The notes beneath the pieces are model-generated. The model had not been told where the DNA came from, made no database searches, and saw only the letters and a list, made by a program, of their open reading frames with translations. The position numbers and the translations under genes are program-made. Shown here one piece after another: positions 1 through 6,459 of a stretch of DNA of 12,083 bases (the first letter of the stretch is position 1; each line of letters opens with the position of its first letter). Source of the DNA: Candidatus Bathyarchaeota archaeon (GTDB lineage Archaea; Thermoproteota; Bathyarchaeia; RBG-16-48-13; GCA-020355125); assembly GCA_030670615.1 (NCBI GenBank), contig DAOVBJ010000013.1, forward strand, positions 1 to 12,083, in the 5' to 3' direction.

Positions 1-21
1 AATCTTCGGACGTTTGTATAA

Positions 22-30
22 CTTTTATAT
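22..30 (+). promoter_or_regulatory. TATA box for HMG-CoA reductase gene
   Basis: An AT-rich element with the core TTTATAT lies about 45 bases before the start codon at 71. An archaeal transcript would begin roughly 25 bases downstream of it, around 50-56, giving a leader of about 15-20 bases that still contains AGGTG at 61-65 as ribosome binding site. Only spacing and composition support this. Confidence 0.45.
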
Positions 31-70
31 TGTTACACGCTAGTCTATCCCAATGTGAAAAGGTGTTGTT

Positions 71-1351
71 ATGGCGAGAACTTCCCGAATATCGGGCTTC
101 TATAAACTCCCTCCGAAGGAGAGACTTGAGCATGTAAAGGCTTTCGCCGGTCTGACCGACGATGAAGCCAGAATCGTCTTCTCAACAGGCGCCCTCAGCA
201 TGGATCAAGTTAACCGCATGATCGAAAACGTGGTGGGGGTCATGCCCGTACCCCTAGGCATCGCGGTAAACTTCCTCATCAATGGAAAGGACTACCTGAT
301 TCCCATGGCCATCGAAGAGCCCTCGGTATTGGCCGCTGCCAGCTACGCTGCGAAGATGGCGAGGGCCAGGGGCGGCTTCACAGCCAGCACGACGGAACCC
401 GTAATGATCGGTCAAATCCAGGTCGTCGGCATCGAAGACCCTCACAGAGCTAGGATCGCGGTTCTGCACGCAAAAGACGAGATTCTTGAGAAGGCCAACG
501 AACAAGACCCCATCCTCATCTCGGTGGGTGGAGGCGCTAAGGACCTGCAAGCGAAGGTGATAGACACCTTTCGAGGGCCCATGGTCATCGTGGAACTCCT
601 CGTAGATTGCAGGGACGCAATGGGCGCCAACGCCGTCAACACCATGTCTGAGGCCGTTGCTCCCCTCATCGAAAGGATCACAGGGGGGAGAGTCTATTTG
701 CGGATAATCTCAAATCTGGCTACGAAGCGTTTAGCCCGAGCTAAAGTTGTTATAGCCAAAGAGGAGGTGGGTGGTGAAGCGGTCGTGGATGGAATCGTCC
801 AAGCCTACGCCTTCGCTGCGTCTGACCCCTACCGCTGTGCAACCCATAACAAGGGGGTGATGAATGGGGTCTCCGCAGTGGTCTTAGCGACGGGAAACGA
901 TACGCGCGCGGTGGAGGCTGGAGCCCACGCCTACGCGTCCATATCTGGCCGATATAAGCCCCTCACCGTCTGGGAGAAGACTCGAGAAGGCGATCTCGTG
1001 GGAACCATTGAGTTACCCGTGGCAGTTGGACTCGTGGGCGGGGCGACGAAAGCCAATCCCGTGGCTAGAGTCAACGTGAAGATCCTCAGCGTAAAGACCG
1101 CTACCGAACTCGGTGAGGTTCTAGCGTGCATCGGGTTAGCCCAGAATTTAGCAGCTTTGCGAGCTCTGGCCGATGAGGGCATTCAGAGGGGGCACATGGC
1201 CTTACACGCTAGAAATGTCGCGGTGGAAGCTGGCGCCACTGGAGATTTGGTGGATGCACTGGCTCAGAGGATGGTTGAAGAAAAGATGATTAGATTGGAC
1301 AGAGCCCAACAGCTGCTCCACGAATTGGGTGCAGATACGCGTTCGACGTGA
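71..1351 (+). CDS. mvaA: Hydroxymethylglutaryl-CoA reductase, class II (degradative-type)
   Basis: This is a full-length HMG-CoA reductase (426 residues), which interconverts HMG-CoA and mevalonate. In an archaeon it would supply mevalonate for isoprenoid lipids. The class II type is recognised from ENVVG (52-56), EEPSVLAAASY (82-92, with the catalytic Glu), DCRDAMGAN (179-187, nucleotide-binding region), ATHNKGVMNG (257-266, catalytic Lys261), GNDTRAVEAG (275-284, catalytic Asp277) and GHMALHARN (374-382, catalytic His375). There is no membrane anchor, as expected for soluble class II enzymes. The ATG is preceded by AGGTG with a 5-base gap. Most archaea use class I; class II enzymes resemble bacterial ones and occur in a few archaeal lineages, so this may be an old transfer. 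Cofactor preference (NADH or NADPH) cannot be read here. Confidence 0.95.
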   Translation: MARTSRISGFYKLPPKERLEHVKAFAGLTDDEARIVFSTGALSMDQVNRMIENVVGVMPVPLGIAVNFLINGKDYLIPMAIEEPSVLAAASYAAKMARARGGFTASTTEPVMIGQIQVVGIEDPHRARIAVLHAKDEILEKANEQDPILISVGGGAKDLQAKVIDTFRGPMVIVELLVDCRDAMGANAVNTMSEAVAPLIERITGGRVYLRIISNLATKRLARAKVVIAKEEVGGEAVVDGIVQAYAFAASDPYRCATHNKGVMNGVSAVVLATGNDTRAVEAGAHAYASISGRYKPLTVWEKTREGDLVGTIELPVAVGLVGGATKANPVARVNVKILSVKTATELGEVLACIGLAQNLAALRALADEGIQRGHMALHARNVAVEAGATGDLVDALAQRMVEEKMIRLDRAQQLLHELGADTRST

Positions 1352-1364
1352 CCCCTAGACGAAG

Positions 1365-1380
1365 ACGTATACCATAACTT
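1365..1380 (+). promoter_or_regulatory. Possible TATA region before gcvH
   Basis: The 72-base gap between the HMG-CoA reductase stop and the gcvH start has an AT-rich stretch containing CGTATACCATAACT. It is well placed to start a transcript near 1395-1400. It could give gcvH its own promoter, but the match to the archaeal consensus is weak. Confidence 0.25.
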
Positions 1381-1410
1381 TCAAGATGTACCTGAACAGT
1401 TAAAGAACAT

Positions 1411-1414
1411 GGAG
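1411..1414 (+). promoter_or_regulatory. Ribosome binding site that decides the gcvH start
   Basis: GGAG here lies 9 bases before the ATG at 1424. The alternative ATG at 1409 overlaps this motif and has no good site of its own. The 1424 start also gives an N-terminus beginning MKVKDIFLPENVYYT, typical of H proteins. Confidence 0.5.
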
Positions 1415-1423
1415 ACATGTCAT

Positions 1424-1849
1424 ATGAAGGTTAAAGACATATTTCTTCCCGAAAACGTCTATTATACCAAGGAACATGAATGGGCGTTGATAACTGAAAA
1501 GGGCTTGGTTAGAATTGGGATATCGGATTATGCCCAAAAAGAGTTGCATGAAGTGGTTTTCGTGGATGTTTCCAGTAAGGGGGTTCTCGTCAAGCAGATG
1601 GAGCCTCTGGGGACAGCGGAGTCTGTGAAGGCGGTATCCGAGTTCTTCAGCCCAGTCTCCGGAGAAGTCGTTGAAAGAAACGACGAACTCGTGTTAAACC
1701 CTGAACTTGTCAATAAAGAACCCTACGGCAGAGGTTGGATAGCACTCATCAAACCCAGCAACCTCGAAGCAGAGATCGAGCGCCTGATGAAGCCCGCGGA
1801 GTACGGAAAATACCTTGAAAAACTCCTGCAACGGAAACGCCAAGTATAA
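1424..1849 (+). CDS. gcvH: Glycine cleavage system H-type lipoyl carrier protein
   Basis: A 141-residue H protein, the small lipoyl carrier that shuttles the aminomethyl arm between the P, T and L proteins of glycine cleavage. The family signature is clear: TKEHEW (15-20), the lipoylation site ESVKAVSEF with Lys69, and SPVSGEV just after it. The C-terminal helix is Lys/Arg-rich and a little longer than usual. A start at 1409 would add five residues (METCH) and is less likely. None of the partners (gcvPA, gcvPB, gcvT, lpd) nor a lipoyl ligase is in the window. The gene sits 76 bases before mtrH on the same strand, so the two may be co-transcribed. Isolated H proteins can have other lipoyl-carrier roles, so a part in complete glycine cleavage is not shown. 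Confidence 0.93.
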   Translation: MKVKDIFLPENVYYTKEHEWALITEKGLVRIGISDYAQKELHEVVFVDVSSKGVLVKQMEPLGTAESVKAVSEFFSPVSGEVVERNDELVLNPELVNKEPYGRGWIALIKPSNLEAEIERLMKPAEYGKYLEKLLQRKRQV

Positions 1850-1925
1850 TCAACGACACTAATTGGTTTAGTATCAGTTGACACCTGAGAAAAAGATACA
1901 TGAAACGTCTTGAAGAGGTTTTTAC

Positions 1926-2849
1926 ATGTTCACCTTTGAGAAAGAACAGAAAGTTTTCGATATAGCCGGCGTCAAAATCGGTGGTCAGCCCGGGGCCTTC
2001 CCAACCGTCTTAATTGGAAGCATCTTCTATGACAAGCACAAGATCGTGACGGACGCGAGGCGAGGCCTCTTCGATGAGGCGAAGGCTGAAGACCTCATCA
2101 ATCGGCAAGAGGAGATGTCTGACCAAACCGGAAACCCCCATATCCTAGACGTAGTGGGCTCGACATCTGAAGCCTTGGTCAAGTACATCGAGTTTGTTTC
2201 ACGGGTGACCAAGAGCCCGTTTCTCGTCGATAGCCCCCACTCCGAAGTACGATTACACGCGATTAAGCATTGTGTGGAGGTAGGTCTTCAAGAGAGAGCC
2301 ATCTACAACTCCTTAGATGAGAACGTGAAAACGGAAGAGGTCGACGCCCTCAAAGACATCGGGGTGAAGGCCGCGGTTGTACTGGCCTTCAACTCCTCTG
2401 ACCCCCGGGTCGAGGGCAGGATGCAGATTTTATCGGGGTCCCGAGAGCGGAAAGGCCTCTTAAAGGTGGCTGAAGAAGCCGGTATCCAAAAGCTTCTTGT
2501 GGACACCGCTGTTCTCGACGCCCCTTCCATCGGAACCTCTGCGAGAACCGCATACCTGGTGAAGAACGAGTTTGGGCTACCGAGTGGATGTGCCCCCTCG
2601 AATGCGATGTATGCCTGGAAAACATTGAACCAACTCGGGCCCTACGCGGTTCCCACGTGTCGAGCTGCCGCACACGCCTTTCTAACTGTTCTGGGTGCTG
2701 ACTTCGTGTTATACGGCCCGATTCGACATGCCGAGATGATCTTTCCTGCCTGCGCTATGATGGACGCCTTCGTAGGATACGACAGCAGATGGCGAGGGAT
2801 CAGACCGACGCCGCCCCATCCTCTCTACAAGATCTTTAAACCGCGTTAA
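1926..2849 (+). CDS. mtrH: Tetrahydromethanopterin S-methyltransferase subunit H (stand-alone MtrH)
   Basis: A 307-residue MtrH, the TIM-barrel methyltransferase subunit that moves a methyl group between tetrahydromethanopterin and a corrinoid cofactor. Recognisable family blocks are FDIAGVKIGGQPGAFPTVLIGSIF (11-34), the HKIV segment (38-41), EEMSDQTGNPHILDVVGS (62-79), FLVDSP (99-104) and the C-terminal GADFVLYGPI (257-266). Length is close to that of methanogen MtrH. The start is supported by GAGGT at 1915-1919, six bases before the ATG. The other subunits of the membrane Mtr complex (MtrA-G) are absent, so the corrinoid partner must be something else. The MtmC-like protein encoded at 7869-8528 is a candidate. 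This solo form suggests direct methyl transfer from a soluble methyl-corrinoid protein to the pterin, without coenzyme M or sodium pumping; that role is inferred. Confidence 0.93.
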   Translation: MFTFEKEQKVFDIAGVKIGGQPGAFPTVLIGSIFYDKHKIVTDARRGLFDEAKAEDLINRQEEMSDQTGNPHILDVVGSTSEALVKYIEFVSRVTKSPFLVDSPHSEVRLHAIKHCVEVGLQERAIYNSLDENVKTEEVDALKDIGVKAAVVLAFNSSDPRVEGRMQILSGSRERKGLLKVAEEAGIQKLLVDTAVLDAPSIGTSARTAYLVKNEFGLPSGCAPSNAMYAWKTLNQLGPYAVPTCRAAAHAFLTVLGADFVLYGPIRHAEMIFPACAMMDAFVGYDSRWRGIRPTPPHPLYKIFKPR

Positions 2850-2872
2850 GTTAGGTTAAAAGGACGAAGCCA

Positions 2873-2920
2873 CTTAAAATATAAGTTATTTATCTTTATG
2901 TTTCTACCAAAAATTTATTT
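2873..2920. terminator. AT-rich convergent terminator region between mtrH and the Fe-ADH gene
   Basis: mtrH and the iron alcohol dehydrogenase gene converge with 73 bases between their stops. The plus strand has a T-rich run (about 2884-2903) after mtrH, and the minus strand has a TTTTT run (within 2908-2920) after the dehydrogenase. Archaeal termination commonly occurs at such T-rich tracts without a stable hairpin. Also present is the short inverted repeat ACTTA/TAAGT around 2872-2886. Confidence 0.4.
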
Positions 2921-2922
2921 GC

Positions 2923-4119
2923 TCAGCTAGTTAGCTTCCTCTCGCTTTCCAAGCGTCCGTCATAGGCTTTCGTAAAGAGCTCGACCAAGCCTTCCACTGT
3001 AACTTTGCGGGGATTACGTGCCACATGCTTAGGGCTTCTGAACACGTTTCGAGCTATCGACGGGATCATCCCCCGCGTCACACCCACCGCTTGGAGGGAC
3101 GTGGGCATGTCTAGGTCCTGTAAAAGCTTCTTAAAGCCTACCGCGCATCGGAAAGCTGAGCTTCGCAGGCTTAGGCCCTCTGTGGACTCACCTAATAACT
3201 CGGCGATTGTAGTGTGCTTTTCCAAGTTAGCTAAGGCGTTGTATTCCAGCACATAAGGCATTGTGGTTCCTATGGAGTAGCCGTGGGGGAAATGAAGGCC
3301 CGTCGCGGGATACACGTATGCGTAGCCACACGCGTGGCCTAGAACGGTTCCAGCGTTTCCAAAGGCCATGCCAGCGAGTAAGGCTGCAAGGGCCATGCCT
3401 GCTCGAGCATCCATGTTTTTCCCGTCTTTATACGCGGATCGAATGTTTTTTATTACGAGGCTTATTGCCTTTAGCGCTAAGATGTCGGTTATGGGACTTG
3501 CCTTCAGGGACACATAGGCTTCAAGGGCGTGGCAGAGGGCATCTACGCCCGTGTAAGCGGTTAATGAAGGCGGCAAGGTTCTGGTTAACCCTGGTTCTAC
3601 CAAGGCTACGTCAGGGTACATGAGGGGACTATACAAAGCGTACTTAACCTCGGGTGTAGCGAATACCGCCGCGTTTGAAACCTCACTTCCCGTGCCAGCG
3701 GTAGTGGGTATTAGAATGAAAGGAGCTGGCGGTCGTTGAAAAGGCTCCTTAACCCAGTCCTGAAGACGTCCTTGATTGGTGACCGCTGCAGCAGCGGCCT
3801 TAGCTGTGTCAAGGGAACTCCCGCCGCCTAAGCCTAGAACACTGTCGTAGTCTTCGTCTCTAACGAAGTCTATCGCGGCCTCTCCCACGGACAGCGCAGG
3901 CTCGGGCTCCACTTGGTTCCATAGACCGTAGTCGATCTCCTCCTGCGCAAGAACGGCTATCACTTTATCAACGATCCCTGCTTTCTCAACGCCGGGATCC
4001 GTAATGACTGCGATCCTGTGTACACCGATGCTTTTTGCTTCTTCCCCAAGTTGCTTTAAAGTGCCTCTACCGAATAATATCTTTTTAGCCGTTTTAAAGC
4101 TGTGTATTTCCACACTCAT
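2923..4119 (-). CDS. Iron-containing alcohol dehydrogenase, hydroxyacid-oxoacid transhydrogenase-like
   Basis: A 398-residue group III (iron-dependent) alcohol dehydrogenase. The nucleotide-binding GGGSSLDTAK is at 98-107 and PTTAGTGSEVSNAAV at 138-152. Likely metal ligands are Asp193, His197 (GVDALCHALEAY), His262 and His279 (FPHG). The third block reads FGNAGTVLGHACGYAY. The second His usual in FucO/AdhB-type enzymes is replaced by Tyr266, with a few extra residues before the PHG motif. This pattern is that of the hydroxyacid-oxoacid transhydrogenase (ADHFE1/HOT) branch, which couples oxidation of a hydroxyacid such as 4-hydroxybutyrate to reduction of a 2-oxoacid. A plain NAD(P)-linked alcohol or aldehyde activity remains possible. 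It is transcribed alone toward mtrH. GAGG lies directly before the ATG, with a TATA-like element about 35 bases upstream, implying a very short leader. Confidence 0.9.
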   Translation of the reverse strand: MSVEIHSFKTAKKILFGRGTLKQLGEEAKSIGVHRIAVITDPGVEKAGIVDKVIAVLAQEEIDYGLWNQVEPEPALSVGEAAIDFVRDEDYDSVLGLGGGSSLDTAKAAAAAVTNQGRLQDWVKEPFQRPPAPFILIPTTAGTGSEVSNAAVFATPEVKYALYSPLMYPDVALVEPGLTRTLPPSLTAYTGVDALCHALEAYVSLKASPITDILALKAISLVIKNIRSAYKDGKNMDARAGMALAALLAGMAFGNAGTVLGHACGYAYVYPATGLHFPHGYSIGTTMPYVLEYNALANLEKHTTIAELLGESTEGLSLRSSAFRCAVGFKKLLQDLDMPTSLQAVGVTRGMIPSIARNVFRSPKHVARNPRKVTVEGLVELFTKAYDGRLESERKLTS

Positions 4120-4150
4120 TCCTCAAATACCTATCTCAAGCCCTCAAATC

Positions 4151-4158
4151 TAATAAAG
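4151..4158 (-). promoter_or_regulatory. TATA-like box for the Fe-ADH gene
   Basis: On the minus strand this reads CTTTATTA, centred about 35 bases upstream of the ATG at 4119. Transcription would start near 4128, leaving a leader of about ten bases. That fits the short-leader pattern seen elsewhere in the window. Confidence 0.4.
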
Positions 4159-4191
4159 CAATAGGGTAAGAAACGGTTGAGGTGGGGAACT

Positions 4192-4471
4192 CCTTCTTAG
4201 CGTAGAAGGGAAAGGAAGTAGTGACGTGTTGGAGAAACCAGCTACCAACAATGTAGTCTGCTAGCTAGCTTTATTGAATTTACAGTTTTCTATAAGAGAA
4301 TGCCTAAAAAGCGTGTATTCTAGGGCCCTAAAGCGTTAATTCTAGAAATTAATTGGGATGGGTATCCATTTATTGTTAGTTAGTTAGGCCACTGCTGTAT
4401 GTACAGGTGGATGGGCCTCTGTCCCTTCTTTCATCGTGTGGAGGAGGGGTATATTGAAAAAATATTTTTTC
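4192..4471. repeat. Cluster of short inverted repeats and palindromes
   Basis: Six inverted repeats lie within 280 bases: CCTTCT/AGAAGG (4192-4209, 6-base loop); the perfect palindrome TAGGGCCCTA (4321-4330); TTAATT/AATTAA (4336-4352, 5-base loop); ATGG/CCAT (4358-4369); a bulged hairpin CCAC-CTGT/ACAG-GTGG (4389-4410); and the perfect 16-base palindrome GAAAAAATATTTTTTC (4456-4471). CTAGCTAG at 4261-4268 is also palindromic. They share no common sequence and no regular spacing, so this is not a CRISPR or iteron array. Function unknown. Confidence 0.4.
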
Positions 4472-4603
4472 TGGGAAGGAGACTAAATTGCGGCGTGTTT
4501 CATCAAAGGCACCCATAAACTGCCCATTGGAAAGGCAAATCACACGGTTATACTACGCATTATCCCTAGTTAAATTCGTCTGAAATACGAGTGTTAAAGG
4601 GTC

Positions 4604-4722
4604 AGTGGGCCCAATGCGTCAACTTGGTGTACACAGTGATGAGATGGGTCGACGCAGATATCATCGGTTCCAGGCTTACGGCCTCCTCAGCGGATTCGAG
4701 CCACGCCGATAGCAGCCCAACT
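4604..4722 (+). ncRNA. Candidate structured RNA (branched fold), unproven
   Basis: Complementary segments nest in order. AGTGGGC (4604-4610) pairs with GCCC-A-ACT (4715-4722). Inside it TGCGTC (4615-4620) pairs with GACGCA (4651-4656), extended past one mismatch by about four pairs. Next, ATCGG (4663-4667) pairs with CCGAT (4706-4710), enclosing GGCT/AGCC (4673-4676 with 4699-4702). This makes a multi-branch fold, and each pairing could equally form on the complementary strand. It matches no RNA family I can name (not tRNA, SRP RNA or RNase P RNA). A chance fold is quite possible. Confidence 0.2.
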
Positions 4723-4758
4723 CATTCGAAGCTAGCCTGCTCTAGCTATTAAACTCAG

Positions 4759-4784
4759 ATTGAAAAAGTGTAAAATGAAATGTA
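4759..4784 (-). terminator. T-rich stretch downstream of the methyltransferase operon
   Basis: On the minus strand, about 90-115 bases beyond the stop of the last methyltransferase gene, there is a T-rich run (ACATTTCATTTTACACTTTTTC). This is the first obvious T tract after the operon and a plausible archaeal terminator. There is no stable hairpin. Confidence 0.3.
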
Positions 4785-4875
4785 TAGCTAGATCGGAACT
4801 TAGATGTTAAGGATACCACGTCGAGGAGAGATGTCGTACTTGCGTTTATGCTGATCGTCTGCAATCACTTGGCTT

Positions 4876-6351
4876 TCACATCCGTGTTGCCGCGGCCTCC
4901 AAGTCAAGTCCTAGTTCCATCAAAATCTTCTTCGCTTTCTTCGCGTTCTCCACGAGGATCTTGCTTGGCGTCTGATCGATAAAATTATACATTTCCCTCA
5001 TGGGTTTGAAGTATCTTTCGAAGTCCTTGTACGCAAGCATCCGTCGATCGCCATAACCAACCGGTGGAGCTCCGCGTAACCTCTTTTGTACAATGCTTTC
5101 AAGCCTTTCCATCACGTTGCGAACTTCGCCCCGCTTTATCCCTGCTTTCACAGTAGCGTCCGCAACCCACGCTCTAAAGTCTACGTGGTAGGGGGTTGGA
5201 TTACTCCCTGTCGTGCAGACGAGATTACACCCCATCACCGTGTTTGCCACGGTGTCTCTTGCGATAGAGAGTAGCTCCACCTCGCTGCCTATGCCTCCGA
5301 TGCCAGCCTGTCCCTCTATCCCGCCGAAGTGAATGATGTTGGTGTTCCGCGACAAAGCCCTGTGAATAACGTATGTGGGCCAGATGGGTGAACGAAGCGT
5401 CGGCGCTTTCCTATCTTGGCCCTCCATCTCCGGTGTCCAACGTGCGGTGAGGCTTCTCGAGCCATGAACAGTGCCCCCGTACTGGAAGATGTCTCGATAA
5501 ACCATCCACGCCGTGATGCCCTTGGCTATGGCCTCAATCGTCGCCCCTTCCACTCCCCCGCAGAAGCCTCCTATGACGGAGAAGCAGCCCCCATTCACTT
5601 TATAGCCCCCGTATCCCTCGTAGGCGATGGCGGTTGCAATGTAGTCGGCTTCCACCTTCATATCCGGGAGGATAGAGAGGAGGAGGCCATCCGTCCGCCT
5701 CAAACCCGTGTCTGGGTCAATTGGCGCGATCAAGGCCCCCGCCCGCGTCAGGATGGGGTAAAGGGTTATCGCCATACCCGGCCTGCCTGCCTTCCGCACA
5801 GCCTCCCGCATGATCGCGAACTCTCTTTTAGCAGCGTAGACCGCCATCGGCAGCCCATGTATTTCATAACCATCGACGTGAGCGAGGTTGAATCCCTCGA
5901 TTAAGTCTCCTCGAAGCACCCTTGCATACGCCGTTTGGGCCATCGATGCCGTATCCTGAGGCCAGGGACAGTGTCCCCCACTGATGACGTTAACGGGCTT
6001 ATGGTCCTCTGTCACCCGCTTTCTCACCACTCGAGCGTCCTTGCCCTCGCCCACGGTTACCTCTCGTGGTGCTGACTTAACGGCTTCCCGCACCTCCTCT
6101 TCGTCGAAGTGGATGACGCGATTCGTCGTGATGCAGTAGACACCGGTCTCGGACAGGAAGTCCACTGCGGCACTGAAAGCTGCATCCACGTAGTCGTCGT
6201 CCACATCGAGGAAACGTTCAGGTCCCGAATACGTTAACTTGTGATCTGATGCGAGTTGCTGCATCTTCCGGAAGAGCCCCATGTTCCACTCCTTCTCGCT
6301 CATCCTCGGGCCTCTGTAGGCTCTCTCCGCGATCTCTAAAAGGCTTATCAC
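4876..6351 (-). CDS. MtmB-family corrinoid methyltransferase without pyrrolysine (paralog 1)
   Basis: A 491-residue member of the monomethylamine methyltransferase (MtmB) family, TIM-barrel enzymes that move a methyl group from a substrate to a cognate corrinoid protein. Family blocks include CITTNRVIHFDEEEV (73-87), GEGKDARVVRKR (101-112), RKAGRPGMAI (186-195) and GGFCGGVEGATIE (261-273, conserved Glu268). In Methanosarcina MtmB, AGRPGMGV is followed by pyrrolysine (residue 202, amber codon). Here the aligned residue is Thr196, codon ACC at 5764-5766, and the frame has no internal TAG. The start is GTG with AAGGAG about 10 bases upstream, and the N-terminus aligns residue for residue with paralog 2. 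Relative to paralog 2 it has an insertion near 305-325 (TPEMEGQDRKAPTLRSP) and a Gly-rich stretch (343-355) replacing a Cys-containing one, so substrates may differ. It is the last gene of the operon. The substrate is unknown; a methylamine or other methylated compound is inferred. Confidence 0.85.
   Translation of the reverse strand: MISLLEIAERAYRGPRMSEKEWNMGLFRKMQQLASDHKLTYSGPERFLDVDDDYVDAAFSAAVDFLSETGVYCITTNRVIHFDEEEVREAVKSAPREVTVGEGKDARVVRKRVTEDHKPVNVISGGHCPWPQDTASMAQTAYARVLRGDLIEGFNLAHVDGYEIHGLPMAVYAAKREFAIMREAVRKAGRPGMAITLYPILTRAGALIAPIDPDTGLRRTDGLLLSILPDMKVEADYIATAIAYEGYGGYKVNGGCFSVIGGFCGGVEGATIEAIAKGITAWMVYRDIFQYGGTVHGSRSLTARWTPEMEGQDRKAPTLRSPIWPTYVIHRALSRNTNIIHFGGIEGQAGIGGIGSEVELLSIARDTVANTVMGCNLVCTTGSNPTPYHVDFRAWVADATVKAGIKRGEVRNVMERLESIVQKRLRGAPPVGYGDRRMLAYKDFERYFKPMREMYNFIDQTPSKILVENAKKAKKILMELGLDLEAAATRM
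6092..6139. repeat. 48-base perfect repeat inside MtmB-like paralog 1 (copy A)
   Basis: Identical base for base to 7577-7624 in paralog 2, same orientation. It encodes residues of the YCITTNRVIHFDEEEVR block (72-88). Flanking sequence diverges at many synonymous and coding sites, although 6079-6091 is still similar. Confidence 0.85.
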
Positions 6352-6392
6352 TCGACTCTTACTCCTTCTAATTCAATTTTCTTTTTCCACCT

Positions 6393-6404
6393 ATACCTTG
6401 GTAT
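6393..6404. promoter_or_regulatory. Inverted repeat in the spacer between the two methyltransferase genes
   Basis: ATACC and GGTAT are separated by two bases in the 108-base spacer, about 42 bases before the GTG at 6351. On the minus strand an A-rich run follows, then the ribosome binding site AAGGAG. It could be a protein-binding site or a small hairpin controlling the second gene. Nothing in the sequence proves a function. Confidence 0.25.
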
Positions 6405-6459
6405 CAACTCGATTCTACGTTACTGGTTGACCCACAATCCACGTGTCGGGGTGAGGTCG

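Larger units (their letters stand above)
4120..4875. other. Long intergenic region without a convincing gene
   Basis: About 750 bases separate two minus-strand genes. Reading all frames by eye I found only short ORFs; the best is 32 codons at 4614-4712, with no family resemblance. Base composition is more AT-rich than in the genes. The left part (4192-4471) is dense in short inverted repeats. The right part (4604-4722) can be folded into a branched RNA-like structure. CTAGCTA-type motifs occur at 4261-4270, 4742-4748 and 4785-4792. It holds the promoter of the Fe-ADH gene and the end of the methyltransferase operon. A decayed gene cannot be excluded. Confidence 0.5.

Noticed and set aside
254..681. 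Minus-strand ORFs opposite the HMG-CoA reductase gene
   Set aside because: They lie entirely within a well-supported gene on the other strand and resemble no protein family.
4637..4643. GTGATGA resembling the C box of an archaeal C/D guide RNA
   Set aside because: No matching D, D' or C' boxes at suitable distances.
4692..4702. tRNA T-arm-like GGCTCGAATCC on the minus strand
   Set aside because: C replaces the invariant T54, and no acceptor, D or anticodon arms can be placed around it.
4614..4712. 32-codon plus-strand ORF in the long intergenic region
   Set aside because: Too short, no ribosome binding site of note, no recognisable family; it coincides with the candidate RNA fold.
5416..5904. 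162-codon plus-strand ORF opposite MtmB-like paralog 1
   Set aside because: It is antisense to a strongly conserved coding region; its length reflects codon bias of the real gene and it shows no family motif.
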